Notes: a model not told the origin generated them from the sequence alone. A stretch of DNA of 64,000 bases from Salvia splendens (GCF_004379255.2 NC_056032.1:33279024-33343023); one strand, 5' to 3'; positions 10,054-24,200 are shown, counted from the first letter of the stretch. Numbers and translations are program-made.

Positions 10054-13000
10054 TCAAGAATCTGATCTCCCAGCTGTGAAGGACGAAAGTAGCCCAGCCG
10101 CTTGAGCAGGCAACATGTCACCAAACCTTCCCACTTGTCCATCTGTTAATATTGATCCAAGCCTTATGCTCTCACCAAATCTGCTACCAACCTGAAAAAA
10201 TCAACATAAATTTCCTCAGCTCAGATGGGAAGGGATATCCTCTGACACCAAATCAGTTCTAGTAAATCAAAATATTAGACCAACCACAAAAGAAGCAGAG
10301 AACAAATTAACACTGTGTGGCAAAACTGGAAGTCTATAGATAAGAGTTATTAGAGTTGTCTTGTAACAAGAAATGTTATCATGTGAAACCAATGAGTTAT
10401 GCATGTATAGCAATTAGTGAAAAAATAACATCGACTACTAGCTCAAGTTTACAGCACATGTATTAAATGCAGTGTGGCTTATAGGGAAGTTACTACTTTC
10501 TATCAAACCAATGTATAGCTGCAGAAAGAATTGAAAATCAGACTTGCAAATTATTTTTATAAAGAGCAACTGATGTCAGTCCATCAGTAAGTGCCTAGTC
10601 TAGACTCTAGATTAATGGAGGCATCGAGAACAAAAATGGAAAAAAAATAATTCAAAACTACCAGTGTCACAGTTTATTATAAGGTCCAAATGACCAAAAT
10701 TATTACACCCTCCATCTGCCATTAATTGTCACAAGTCGTCTCGGCACGGGTTTTAAGAAACATAAAGGAAAGTGAGTGGAAAAAGTTAGTGGAATGTGGG
10801 TCCTACTTTTTTATATTAGTTTCATAATAAAATGTGAGTGGAATGAGTTAGTGGAATGTTGGGTCCATTACCAAAAGTAGTAAAAAGTAAGTGTGATGAG
10901 TATTTACTTGTCGGACGGAGGGAGTACTACCCAGGCGAAACTATGGGGAATGTTGGCATTACATTCTTATAATGATGCACAAACCAAAACATGAAATTAT
11001 CCAAGACTAGGCACCAAGGATTAGAAACTGCACCTGCATGAAGGACTTCAAAAATGGCGCAGCCACCCCCAAACTCGAGTCATCCTCTACATCACTTTTC
11101 CGGGTTATATCATCATTTGTGAAACTCTTCCAGGAATTTCTCGAGTATACATCGTCCGTAGATGTTGATGTCCTCACTGCGTTTCTTGCAGACAATGCTG
11201 GAGCACTGCATGATATACAAAGCTTAGAAATATTCAGTAAAGCAACTGGCAAGGGAAGTATTCAAATATAAACTGGGAGGCAACAAGAGGATGTTGGCAA
11301 ATTGAAATAAAACCCGCTAGTCAAAGTTAAAGTTTAATATCATAGAAAACGAATATTGATGCAAATGGATCCATGAACATGAACGAGTAAAGTATTTCCA
11401 TGAAAGAGAATGTTGACCACCTGATAGGAAGATATTTGAAACGAGGTACTGTGGAGCAGCGCATGATATTTGATTCTGAATTGGTAGGGAGCTTTTGCAC
11501 AGTGTCCATATGCATCCTATTAAGTTGCACAAAGAATCCAAAGAGGACAGCATGCCTAAGGTATGCCTGTCTCTCATTCTCCCTCAGATATGGCTCATAC
11601 CTTAGATATATTAAAATAACTCAGTAAGATAGGCCAATAGTTACAGGTATAAATTACAAAATGAAATATTCCAGTGTGGGAGAAACAAAACAACATAGTC
11701 CTGGTCCTATGAAGTAGTACTCCCTCCGTCCCATAAGATGTCACACTTGGGTGACGGCACGAGATTTTAGGAGATGTTGTGTGTTAAGTGGAGATAGAAA
11801 ATATATTTTTATATATTGATGTGAGAGAACTTTTTCTGAAAAAAGGAAACATGCCATCTTTTGTGGGACAAACTAAAAAGGAAAGTGTGATATCTTCTTT
11901 GGTATAGGGGAGTACTAAATAGCAAGTAACAGATTCTTGTGCACATAAAAGTTCAACAGTGCAAGCATGACAATGATAAAAAAAACCTGCAGAATGATAC
12001 AATATATTCCCCCAATCCCCACCACAAAATCACACCTGCTTTGAAGTATTGTATAAAAAAATTGTTTGATATCTTTAAAAATGTTTTCTTCCATGTAGTA
12101 TTTCAATGTGAGTATCACAATGACCACAAGGGATAAGCAAACAATTCAATCAGCCACTCTTGATATATTTTAAGGAAATCCCTTGGAAAGAGGTCATATT
12201 TCCTACAACTTACGTGAGCCAGTCAATGGGATCTAGCCTCTGAGAAAGGCGGTTAACCAGCTGTTTTGTATGCTCTGATACAACTGAATTGGGTTGTGGT
12301 GCTCTCTGCTTCCTTCTAAAAGGAGTTTTTGGGGTTTCAGAAAGCCCTTCATTTGGATTCAGATAACCCCCAGACAGAATATCAGCAGCAAATTTTAAAT
12401 CAAATAAAACTTGTAGAACACCTTTCTCTGATACTTGAGACCCACGACCTTCTTCGGCTAACAGAAAATCCTCATAAATCCTAACAACCTATGCAAGAAT
12501 AATGAATGTTATTACAATGACAGCTCAGTAATCAAAATAAAATAAAATAAAAACTAAATAAGCATCATTTAGGAAGTAGACTTGTCATTTTGCAGATGAG
12601 CATATAGAAACCAGTCTGTTCACAAATAGGTCACAAGATTTTGAATTCAGATGAGGAGGACAGGCCTAAGAATGCAGTGTATTTTTGCGCATCATTTGAG
12701 CAACATGCTAAACGACTATAGATATTTCGAGCTAGTCCTCTTCTCCCCCCTCAGAAAAAATAAATTCTTACAAGGCAAAACCCCAAAGTTACATTACAAA
12801 GCGGCCCCCAAATATATAGCCTAACAAAAGAGTCACTGCATACCTTATCAAAAAGCCTTTTTGCGAAGTTCTGCAGAATTTGCTTATCAAGCACATGGCC
12901 ACCAACACGATGAACCTCTTCACATGCATAAAATAAAATTGATGTCACATACAAAGAAGGCATCGAAGGGAGAGAGATCCTCATCTCAGACTGGCTTTCA

Positions 13001-15459
13001 GTCGATTGTTCTTGCTGCTTAACTACAGTATCCTCCCAACCCTGTCATATAATTGGAAACAATTTAGAACATCAAATTACCTTCTTATGTTGTATCTTTA
13101 ACATAAAATGTTACTTTGATTTACATGTTTTGAAATATTCATTCGTGTAATGAAGATTCACATAAGCCCCATGACTACAAGCCTATAACTATAAGAGATT
13201 TAAACCTCTCATTGGATAGGAGGACCAGATGTTATGGTTTTCAAGAAAGTCACTTACTCTGACTGGTGCATATGATGACAATGCATCATCCCCATCGAGG
13301 TTTCTTGAGAATATAGTTGCAAGTTCATCAGAAACCCATGATATCCACAGGTTGTAAGCTCTGATACAAAGATCTTGATTTGTCTGTCGTAGTTCTTGAA
13401 GTTGTGAGCTCGACTTATCATCTGTTCCAAATAAAGCGGTCGCTACCAGAGAAGTCTGTTTCCTGCTGGAATCAGGAGTTCTTCTTCCAGGACTATCTAT
13501 CACTTCTGAGTCAGTTGCCACCCTAGCATGTTTCAATCCAATGGGGGATGGACTAGAGACAGCAGTCATTACTTCACCTATCCATGACCTAGGTGAACCA
13601 AGTATCACAGGGATATGTTTAGCATGCTTCTGAAATGCAAAGAGAAGTCTCCCGATGAATAATGATCTCTCAACAAGTATTGCAGGAGAATGCTTGGAAG
13701 CATCATCTTTATTTTTATTTTCTAAGTCACCATATAGGCAGTCGAGCTCATTCTTCAGTTGCATTAGTATGGTTGAAAGGCTTTCATAACACTTGTTCTG
13801 CACGTAAGGTGACAAGTCCTTTAATCTATGGTGTGCATTAGGGGACTCAAGGAAACTTAAGAGATCCTGTAGAACATTTTGACAGCAATTATCGACAGCA
13901 ACTTTAATCCGGCTTACTTCAGGGCCAAAATAAGAGCTGAGACAGCTGTGGAAATCACTTTCTTGGGGCTGGTGTGATTTGGAGCCCGGAGTAGAGCCTG
14001 GCTTTCTACCATTTGGTGTCATAAACCAAACCCCACCACCATTCTGGAATTTATTTAAGTAATCTAGAGAATCAGCATGATCAGTAGAAGGTTTTGCTAT
14101 TGCTCGGACAGACTCCACGACGTTAACATCCCCATTTAATTCATTAAATCGCAAGTCTATGATCCCTTTCATCCTCTGAACAAAAGCATGTTCAAATATG
14201 TCATTCCATATATCAGAATCTTCACCTAGTACAAGCTCACGTGTCCTTTTCCACGGTAACTCAATTTCAGACCCAAAAACGCTCTTCAACCACTCTAAAC
14301 TGCCTTCCAAAGCCTGTTTACCATCCATTGTCTCCCTTATCAACTTCTCAGCCAATGAGAGGTCATAACCACTGCCAATTACATCAATCAAGTAACATCC
14401 ATTAATCTTGCTCGTGATCTCCTTCCCACAATTTCTCAGCCAATCAGAACAAGTGCTGGAAATAAAATCTCGACCAAGCAATATCATGCTCGACTCCAGC
14501 TTTTCCTTGAATAAATTCCACAGTTTAACTTCCTCGTCAGGGTTTGGTATGCCCCCAAACAACTGAGAAGCAGGTGGGGTGTCCAGAACGGTTTTATAGA
14601 ACAAAGGCATATCATTCAATACTTGCAAGAACAATTCCCCAACTTGGCATATAGTAATCTGAATTATCCTTAGAATGTAACAGAAGACAGAAATTACTTC
14701 AGAGCCATCTGCATTGGCATCACGACAACATGAACTTAACTTCTGTGACATGATTGATTTTCTTGAATCTATGAACAGAGTCAAAACCTGGTTTGGTGTA
14801 AGTTCATCTATGATGGCAATAGCAGCCAATGCATCAGCAAAAGCCCGGATCCCAAGATCCCCACTCTGATCCAGCAATCTTTCACGACCCCTCTGAGAAA
14901 TCTGAACCTTGAAGCCTTCTACTATTTGCCACTGGTGCTGCAACAGAGGGAAAGTTGATTGGATATTCTTTTTCTCCCTAGAGTTTAGCAAGTTGATATG
15001 CACATGTTTTGCTCGGATGTAACGGGCAGAGGATTCAAGGAACATAGATTCATCAAGGCAACCCCAAATGTTTTCTGGGGTGTCCACAAGGTACTTGACA
15101 CGGCAGGCAATTCCATAATCATGGGCTCCCACGGGCTTAAGATAGTCATGAGGGGACCTCGGAACATCAGAGGAAGACAGCGAGTAGAGGATGGAATCGT
15201 GGATGGACGAGATATTCGCAGCAATGGACTCACCAGTGGACTTCATGGCGACAATGGAATCAGCAGAATCAATAAGATCTCGGTAGCGATTACCAACCAA
15301 TTGGCGGAGCTCCTCGCTCTTCTCCTGGATCTGCTTCCTGGTGGTCGCCTCCACATTTCGGATTTCCGAAATGGGCTTCATCCTGAACAATGACTCAGCA
15401 TCCTGATTCCAAGGAACACCACCGGTAGCAAGGCGGGCTTGGGTGGGTGTAGTGGCCAT
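10054..15459 (-). CDS. COG1: Conserved oligomeric Golgi complex subunit 1 (six coding exons)
   Basis: COG1 is a subunit of the Golgi-associated COG tethering complex, which acts in retrograde intra-Golgi vesicle traffic. Coding exons in transcript order: 15459-13258, 13041-12844, 12488-12214, 11600-11421, 11205-11034, 10191-10054. All have GT-AG borders and phases 0, 0, 2, 2, 0. They total 3165 bp, 1054 aa plus stop, close to the length I recall for plant COG1. Exon 1 alone gives 734 aa and starts [14 protein letters not shown]. It contains the VPS51/COG N-terminal helical region ([20 protein letters not shown], then [20 protein letters not shown]). The C-terminus reads [20 protein letters not shown], typical of plant COG1. 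TTCTAG just before the ATG and TAG/GTTCAG near 15738 suggest a 5' UTR intron. Two Stowaway MITEs sit in its introns. No lesion was seen. Confidence 0.95.
10706..10924. mobile_element. Stowaway-type MITE in a COG1 intron
   Basis: The right end reads GTCGGACGGAGGGAG and the left end CACCCTCCATCTGCC, a diverged inverted copy. Both are flanked by TA, the Tc1/mariner target. Length is 219 bp. It lies between coding exons 5 and 6 of COG1. Confidence 0.75.
11720..11912. mobile_element. Stowaway-type MITE in a COG1 intron
   Basis: It begins CTCCCTCCGTCCCATAAG after TA and ends with a diverged inverted copy, GGTATAGGGGAG, before TA. Length is 193 bp. Internal arms are inverted too: GATGTCACACTT on the left and AAGTGTGATATC on the right. 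It lies between COG1 coding exons 3 and 4. Confidence 0.8.
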
Positions 15460-16232
15460 TTTTGCCTAGAAATGGATCAACTAGGAGAATAAACAACGAT
15501 AAATACAACAAAAAGCCCGAATTCAGCACAACTCTTAAGAAATTTCTTAGCAGTACATTATTCACATACGTATAATTGCTAAATCAAATCCTGAAAATCA
15601 TGTATAAGATGCAGAATTCTGATCAAGTTAGAGAAGAAGATTTTTCAGGGTTTAACCCTGAAAATGAGCAAGTAATAAATTGAATGCAATTCCGAAATCT
15701 AGAAGGACGGGAAGCGACGAAAGGGGTGGAACTGAACCTACAATTTGAAATTGGGTGATCCTGAGCAACCGATTTCCTCGATCAATGGATCGGCAATAAG
15801 CGGCCAGAAATTGGATCCAGTAGCTACCACAGCAATGCCATTGCGATCGTAATCGATCAGTTATAGCTGTTGCAAGTTAAAAAAGAGAGCAATTCTGAGT
15901 TGTATTGAAATTCTTAACTTGGTAGATAATATTGACCGAGGAGGAGAAAGATGAAGAATAAATTTGATGATTTTAGATTCGTATTGGGGTGAATCGAGAG
16001 TGAAAACTACTGCTACTATGTTGAGATAGAGAGTTGTTGCAGGCGTACACTTGTCTAAACTATCGGGCTACGGGTGCATCATATGGTGAAGGTTTGAGGG
16101 TTGAAAAGTGTGTGTGTGGGGTCATATTGTGAATGCTGGAAACAGCATTCCGGGCCTCGTTACATTAAAATGATGAGAAAGATATATTTGGATCTTGTGT
16201 TTTCACTAAACAAGTTGTTAACCGGAAGACTT

Positions 16233-16457
16233 CACTCTCTCAGTCCTAAAAAAATATATGTACTTTGAATTCAGCATGGATTTTAATGCAAAATTGATAA
16301 AGTAAAAGAGAGGTTGAGACAAAAGTAATTAAAGTATTGTTAGTGAAGAATGTGTCTTAGCTTATTAGAGATAAAAGAGTTCCAAAATTAGAAAGTGCAT
16401 ATTCTTGTGGGACGGACTAAAAATGAAATAGTGCATATTCTTGTGGGACGGAGGTAG
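16233..16457. mobile_element. Degraded Stowaway-like MITE
   Basis: The left end is weak (CACTCTCTCAGTCCTA). The right end GTGGGACGGAGGTAG precedes TA. The segment TGCATATTCTTGTGGGACGGA occurs twice in tandem at the right end (with short flanks), so the end was duplicated. Boundaries are approximate. Confidence 0.5.
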
Positions 16458-16543
16458 TATTATTTTTGTGTGCATGGTGGTTTTCTTTCCTTTTACTATG
16501 ACTAAAAAAGGATTTCAAAAATTGTTACATTTTCTCCATTGTA

Positions 16544-16727
16544 CTCCCTCCGTCCCTGAAAAATATGAACTTTTTAATTTTGGAATCTCATTTATCTCTA
16601 GTGAGGTAGGACTCATTCTATACTAACAATACTTTAAAACTTTTTCTTTCTATCTCTCTTAGTTTTCCCATTATACATTAAAATCCGTGTCGAAACAAAT
16701 GTTCATACTCTTTGGAGACAGAGGGAG
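16544..16727. mobile_element. Stowaway-type MITE
   Basis: CTCCCTCCGTCCCTG at the left and GGAGACAGAGGGAG at the right form inverted ends flanked by TA, 184 bp. Inner arms AATATGAAC and GTTCATACT are also inverted. Confidence 0.8.
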
Positions 16728-16820
16728 TAGTAACTTTTTGGTTTATGTAACAACTTTATGGAGTAGTTAAGTATTTAATGGTGTTAACTAATTCAATCAT
16801 GAAAATTATAATTTCTTTAA

Positions 16821-17405
16821 GAGCATTTTCAATTGGAAAGGTAAATGAAGAGGTAAAGTCTTATAATTACCATATTTTACCATATTTATCTTCTTTTTTA
16901 TGAAAAATTATTCTCCAAGGAGGAATGTATTTAAGAAGATATTATACTTTTTTCCCTTTTTAAAGAGTATTTTTACCTCTATATCGATGGGGAGGTAAAA
17001 TCTTATAACTATCATATTTGTTTTCTCTTTATGAAAATTCATTCTCTAAGAAGGAAGACATTTGAGAAGGTATTATAATTTTATGTTTTGAAATGCATCC
17101 CGTACTAGTTTTTAATTTTAGAAAAATAATTTATCTTTCAATATATATTTTTCCTTTGAAATTTATTACTTTTTGGAATAGTATATTTCTTTTTTTTAGA
17201 AGGTAAATGGATGATATACTTTTTCTATATATCTTCCCTCCTTAGAGATGTTGTATATTTCTTTTTTTTAAGAAGGTAAATGGATGATATACTTTTTCTA
17301 TAAATCTTCTCTCCTTGATGTTGTATATTTCTTTTTTCTAGAAGGTAAATGGATGATATACTTTTTCTATATATCTTTCCTCCCCGAACCTTCTTGGAGA
17401 TGCTC
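16821..17405. mobile_element. PIF/Harbinger-like MITE with internal tandem repeats
   Basis: Left end GAGCATTTTCAATTGG and right end CTTGGAGATGCTC are imperfect inverted repeats, flanked by TAA at 16818-16820 and 17406-17408. The right half is made of three tandem units (about 17176-17390). Its sequence is unrelated to the Harbinger family at 1-3960 apart from the terminus. Confidence 0.75.
17176..17390. repeat. Three tandem units of about 65-75 bp inside a MITE
   Basis: Each unit runs from GTATATTTCTTTTTT through AGAAGGTAAATGGATGATAT to CTTTTTCTATA and a TCTTCC-like end. Copies start near 17179, 17250 and 17322 and differ by few bases. Confidence 0.8.
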
Positions 17406-18245
17406 TAAATTCAATTTGGATGAAAATGAAAAGGGTTTTGGAAGACGCTTTTCAAAACTCATCTGTCTCAATCAAGTAATACTAGTAGCTTTATAAGGTG
17501 TAATAGAGGGATCCAACTTGATTTGTAACTGTTACTTCCCCTGTAGCAAGGGAGATGACTCTCATAACAAAATTGAGATAAAAATACTTTTATGTTTAAA
17601 AATAAGTCATCTTTATTAGGCCACACTAAAAAAATGAGTCATCTGAGCTATTAGAACGAAGGAGTACTATTATCTGCATTCTCAAAATCTCAAAAACAAT
17701 GTAGAACAATAGAGATGGGATACGACACCAATTGGCGAATCAATCAAATAGCAATTGGCCGAAACTTTATGGAACTAACATAGTATACCAAAATAAAACT
17801 ACTCTAGCTTGACACTAACTAATAGTAATATATTATATACTAGACACAATTTTTAAAGGTTTATGTTGCTTATATACACATTACCCTAGAATATAGGTAA
17901 TTCTACAATTATAGATCATGTCATATAGTAAGGGCCACATAAGAACATAAATCTTACAAACATGCTATACAAGGTCGAGGTATAGGGAGAGAACAAATGA
18001 ATAGTACTAATATACAAGATAGCCATACAACAAAGTACAAACAACGATGCCTCAGTTTACAAACATCGAATATTCAGACCATTTTTGAAAGGGACGTCAT
18101 CTAGGACTCATAATATGGTCCTTCCTTGCCTGGAGTAGCAGGCAGTGAGTATGTATGCCTTCTATATACCAAGAGTTGCAAGCAACGAGATTTGCTATAA
18201 AATGTTGACTTTGCAGAACGAAAGGAGGAGATCTCTATGTTGCGA

Positions 18246-21200
18246 TTATTCCTCAGAGTTCTCGTTCACACTTACTTCATCTTCCATTTCCTTCACTTTC
18301 TGCAGCTGCCTCAAGAGATCTAGCCTTTCAGGTCCATATGTTGAAGGTATCTGCAGGCAGCAAAAGAACTCGTCTCGGGCTGTGTTTTTCATCAATCAAA
18401 GTGTAAGGGTTCATTTATACATACCAATGATGGCACGTAGCGCTGAATTGCAGCCAACATAGCAGCATGACCAACTGCTGTAACCTGCACGATATATGTC
18501 ATGCATTATCATCAGTATATCGAAGAGAAGTTGAAGGGATTTTCGAATCTTTTATCATGCAGCAAAATCTTTTTATCTAGCAGGAAATTTTTTTGAAAAA
18601 TGGGATGTGGGAAGCAACTGAGAGTCACTTAATCTCTCTACACCTAATCTGCAGGTGCATGATACCAATGTTCGTGTTAAGATTTTCTGATCAGTCATGA
18701 ACACATATAAATGGCAAATCAAATGGATAAGAAGGCAATGAACGAGCACAAGATGTATCTCGAGCATAGACAGAGTAATAAAGATGTAAAAGATGTGAGT
18801 GACTACATAAATTATCAGCAAAGTGACTTTATAAACAAAGCCAAACCATGAACCACTTAAACTATTCTAGTCATGGCTGACTCCATAACAGAAAGAGGAA
18901 AATGTCTCCATCACTTACCGGAATGAGCATGAGAACCCCAATTGGAATTACTGATGCCAAATCTGTCAGTGTTCTTCGAAGGGCCTGTTTTTCTTTTTCA
19001 GTTAATTCATCACCTATTAACACCCTTCTAAGCAGTCCCATAGCAGCAGTAGTGTCTATTGCAAGAAGCTGAGTTCCTTGCAGGACATCCTGCTCATAGA
19101 CAAAAAAGATTCAGACATTAAAGTGTAACTCGAAAAATGGATGATAATTTATCAGCTCATATCTTGAACATGGAAACAGGTATATAGCGTAGAGAAATTC
19201 AAACCATGCTTGTTTCTTTCAGCTTATCAAGAGATTTCTCAATAAGACCATCTTTCTTCTCGATCTGCACCAACTTGGTCACTTTATCATCATTTCCATA
19301 AGAGGACAAATCACCTTTCGCCTGAATTTCATCCTGCACAAGCATTATAGCGATTTTATGAGAAATAAAAAGGGATTGAAAGAAAAAAGTAGTATCCTAA
19401 TTCCTCGCAATTAGCAGTAAAAATATTCAACTTAGTGGTGAGACTTGAAAAGTGAGAAAGGTCATATAGTTTTACACGAGTCTCACTGCTCATCTTGCAA
19501 TCTAAAGTTTGCTGAAAAAATGAATACCCAACGAAATGGAGCAGATGGCGTGTACTCAAAAGACTGGGGGCAGATTGACCAGCCACAATTTAGCACTGTG
19601 TAAAAGTTTCACGAGAAGAATAATATTATACTCCATATAGTTTGCAAATGAACATAGTTTAACAAGTTGACAAAATCGTCATGTCTTCAAGAAGTCCTCA
19701 AAAGAAGAATCAAAACTTTTATCATACAGTGCCCCATGGTTACATGCAAGCAAAGTCATGCACGTGATTATATGTCAAAAACATACCAGCTTTGAATAAA
19801 AAGGCACACTCTTAACTGTAACTGTCCGGTAGTATCAAAGAATCGGGCTAGTGTAAACAAAAGAAAGGAAAAAGTACAACTTGTGAGAGAGACCTATATT
19901 TCTAACATACAAAAGGTAAAGGGTAATAATTTTCTGAGAGGACTAAAAAATGTACCTCTTCAAATTCAAAGTGGTCGGCACTTTTTTGAACTCGTTGCTC
20001 AAGTTCCATCAGATCACTCCTTAAAATTTCAAATCGCTGAATTTCATTTGACTCTGAATTAGCTCTTTCTTCACGTGCAGTTTCTTGTTCAGAAAACATA
20101 TCATTCTGCCATAAATGTATAAACTATTGAATCCAAATTGTAAGCTCTTGAAAAAATTAAAATTAGCACACGACAAACACAACCTCAGCAAAGTTCAAAG
20201 AAAGAAACACAGCTATCTGGGGCTACATGTGCAGGTATGAGATATATAGTTCACACTCACTATTAAAAATATTTTTACCCCAACCTACATGAGACACTGT
20301 AACAAGTCTCTAGTCCAGTAGCATATAATATGGGACACGGTTAGTTTTGCCATCCTCTTATCCCGTGTAGTAAACATGAATGGGAGATTGTGGTATATAT
20401 GTGATCGAATAATATTTCTGGCTACTAAAGGAAAAACAGTAGATGATAACCAAGGGGAACAACAAAAGTAATCAGGGCAGATACCAAAAGGGTAAATCAA
20501 ACATTAAGAGATGCTAAATGATTAGACTACAATAACATTTATCCAGAATGGATGATCAAGGAATGTCAAGGAGTTTAGGCATCATCTGTACCATGCACTG
20601 CCCCTACTGCATGGTAACAGAGGCATTTAGTAGATAATTCGTGAGTTGATGCACCCAGCATTGTAAACAACAATCTTGATACTCAAACTAAAATGGTTCA
20701 ACAGACAAAATAAAAAGAAGCAAGCCAGCAAATAACCAAGTAATTGAAAAAGCAATCGACAAGTTCTAATATCAATCAGAGCATACACTGTCATTGGCAG
20801 TCGAAGATCTCAGGGCAGATGATTTGCTAGGGCGGCCTATTAAGAAACCCCATAATCCACCAGAACTGCTAACTCAAGTGAGAAGGAAGGAAAAGGTAAC
20901 CCCAAAAAATACAATAATCATCAAAAAAGACTATCAAAAGATCAACAACAAATTTAGATCATTAAATGAAAATTAAGGAATGAAAATAAAACACAAGGTG
21001 TAATGTCATCTAAAATTTCTGTACCCGCTACGATTATCTATCTTCTTAACAGAACTTTCACCAACTTTCCCTCTGGAATAATGTGGCTGCTCACCACCTG
21101 GAGTTCTAGAACCATCGACATCTCCCTTTAGATTAGAAAAAACCCACGGATATCAATTTGGGGACTCGATCTTATTGAGTATATAAAAAATAGAGCACAT

Positions 21201-24200
21201 CGTAGCATAATTCACATTTCATTGCATTCATATCACTAGTTTGTACAACAGCAAATATCACAACATAGTGTGCAATGACAATCTCAAAGGAAAATAACAG
21301 ATTAGCAGTGTTCTTTTTCATTTGTATCATTTAAGATGAGCAAAATAATCAGTGGGAAAATTACCGGAAAAACCATGAAGTTTACTCAAATTCTGACTTG
21401 GATAATCAGCGGGGGAAACCATGGGATTTATCATTTAACATTTTTTGCATTTGTCCCACAAGCCTAATTTGGGTAAATCGTATCTAATGTGGCAGCCGAA
21501 AAATCATGTGGAAAAAACGGCCGGCGATTTAAACGACGCCGTCTGTTGAGAAACAAAACAACACAGTTGCATTAAATTAAAAAAAATTTCTTGTTTTCTT
21601 TTCCAGTCACCCTCTCTCTACAATCTTCGGCAGAAACCACCAATTGACGTTGTGCGCTCACCGCTCAAGGTCAGAGTCGGTAGATGTCGTAAATTTCCTA
21701 TGGTTCGAGCAAACGCCCCGGCCTGTAATGCGTCGGAGATGGAGAATTTGTCAATTTGAGTTTTGGGGATTAAGTTCTCTTTTTTACTTTTGTTCCGTCC
21801 CTCCAACAAATTCAAGCAGTGGGAGCCGCCGATTGGGCTGCTGATCACAGAGTGAGGAGGTGGCTGAATGCAAATTTCCGCTGTGAAGTTGCAGCAGTGA
21901 GGCGTTGTTAATGTTCGCGCCCTTCAGCAATTCAGGTCACCACCCACTCCTCTGCGACAGCAGTGACTCCCAGCAGCGGCGGCGTTCGGTGTAGCAGCTA
22001 GGGTTTGGTTATTAGTGTTTCCCTTAATTTCCATCTTTTTAACAATCAGATTAGGTTTATTTATTTTGATTTTTTGGATTCATAAACCAAAATGACGCCG
22101 TTGGTACATGTTTGTGTCACCTAGTGCGCCGCATCATCAATGTAACATGTATGTGCCACATCAACAATTTCATATGCTTAGTGGACCAAGTATCTTTCGC
22201 CATGGGACAATTTGAAACAATGATAAATCTTATGGTTTCTCCTGCCGATGTTCAAAGTCACAAGACGGATCAGAATTTGACCAAATTTATGGTTTTCCAA
22301 CCAATTTTCCCTTTAAAGAATTATAGCTCTAAATCAAGCAAAAATCATGAAGACTTCTGATGTTAAAAATTATATACAGACAAGACATGAAAAGAATCCC
22401 TCAAAAACATGCTAATAAAAACAGAATATTGTCCACTACAGAAGTTCCACAAGTTGACCCTACAACAGATGTAGCACACAATAGAGTTAATTCTGTTATA
22501 TTCAATGAAATTGAACTACTGGTTAAATTATGGTCCTATAATATCACGTGTGAGCAAGTCAAAGACTAGAAAGTAGTAAACAACCATAAGAAACGCTCAT
22601 CATTTTTAGATCTAAAACATTTCCAGTCATGTTCCTAAATCCATTTTAGTATGCAAAAACAACAATGAAACAAGATATTAGACATCTGAAGAGGTATGAT
22701 GTTGTGAACTGTGAAGTTTAAAATAGAATAATATGTACTCACAAAGCAAAAGGATCACTATAAGGACTCTGATACTTAGGGAAAAAATAGAATGCAACCA
22801 CATTTTACATATCGTGCATGTTCAAGGTATTTAGCTGCAAATTTAACAAAAAAAAATATCAAGTCATTGTATGGTTTAGGAAGTTTCAGCGAACCTGCTG
22901 AATAGAAGCAGCCTTAGCTCTGAAAGAAACCTCAAGAAATTCAGCCTCTTTCTTCAGCCTCCGTATCCTTTCAAGGTCTGAACAGGCAGCTTTTAAATGC
23001 TCCTTACCAGAACTGGATCTTGATACATGCAGCTCCTGAAGCAATTCTTCGAGACGTAAAAGGGAAACTTCAACATTCTCCAATTCCTAATAGAACATAC
23101 ACATTCAGTACATTTACCCATTGTAGAACAATAAAATACAAATATATGTGGAAAAGTATATAGACATGGCAGAGAAAAGTAGTATGTACATTTCATTACT
23201 TAATAAAACCCATGTATAGAGTGCAAGAGACTAAGCTAGACCAGGTCACATAACCGAGGTGGGATACTTATTCTACAACTTAATATCCTTAAATAGGCAA
23301 TGACAATAAACAAAAAAAGTTAAGACTTGCAAATAAACTACTTATCATGTGTTTGAAAGTAGCAAAGATACTCATAAAATACAAATAATTAGATTAATTT
23401 AGCATAATACTAATTACCTTATCAAATGATTGTGACTCTTTATCCACTGGTGAACGATTCCTGTCAACAAATATGGTCATCAAATGAACTATTTGCATCA
23501 AGAGTTTAATTTACAATCTTGGAATTCATGATGACATCTTTTAGGAAAATAACAAGCTGATCATAGTTAAAATAACAGGGAGATTATTCATGTCTCATCA
23601 TTCCATGATCACACTAGAGCAAATAATGCAATCCTTGCCTTGATTATATGCCTTTCCAGGTAAAGTAAAGACTAATTCCGGTGAAAGAACCATTAGGGAA
23701 ATCCTACTATAATTCCCATGAAAAATATCATGTCAAAGGCATCCATATAAGTGTGTCAAATTAGATTAATGTACCAAAATATCATTTACTCTGATCTCAA
23801 GCAATTGTCAATGAGCCAACTTGCAAAACTTTTTTACCTAAGGTAATTTTTATTCATCCAAATCAATGCTAGCATGCAACAAACAATCCACAAGAAAAAA
23901 GTTAATGCAGCAAAATTTCTCCCATTTCTATCCCTCCTTCAACTGACCTTTGAATTCCTAGCTCTTCCATGCATGTCTTCAATTTTTCGTGACTGAAACA
24001 AGTGAAGGAAACAACTGCACCGTTAATTATAGTAATTTGAATTTTTAAAAAAATAACTAGGATATCAAGCATATTGAATTTGGAATTCTACAAGTTGAAT
24101 ACCCTTTAGAAAGAAATTTAGCTGCCTTCACATTAGACGGATTCTCCAGCCATTTACTGTACTTTATAAAGCTCTCTATCCAGTAAGAGCACACATCCAA

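Larger units (their letters stand above)
15460..18245. other. Spacer between COG1 and the LETM1-like gene, rich in MITEs
   Basis: Bases 15460-16030 should hold the COG1 leader and promoter. The rest is mainly MITEs (listed separately) and the 3' flank of the LETM1-like gene. A further degraded Stowaway-like inverted pair may occupy about 17530-17670 (AGATGACTC and GAGTCATCT arms, ending CGAAGGAGTACTA). Confidence 0.6.

Noticed and set aside
17176..17390. CRISPR-like or satellite array
   Set aside because: Only three units, no unique spacers, and contained within a plant MITE.
21354..22311. Possible Pack-MULE with a captured gene
   Set aside because: No exon-like ORF or 8-10-bp target duplication could be seen, so only a generic TIR element is called.
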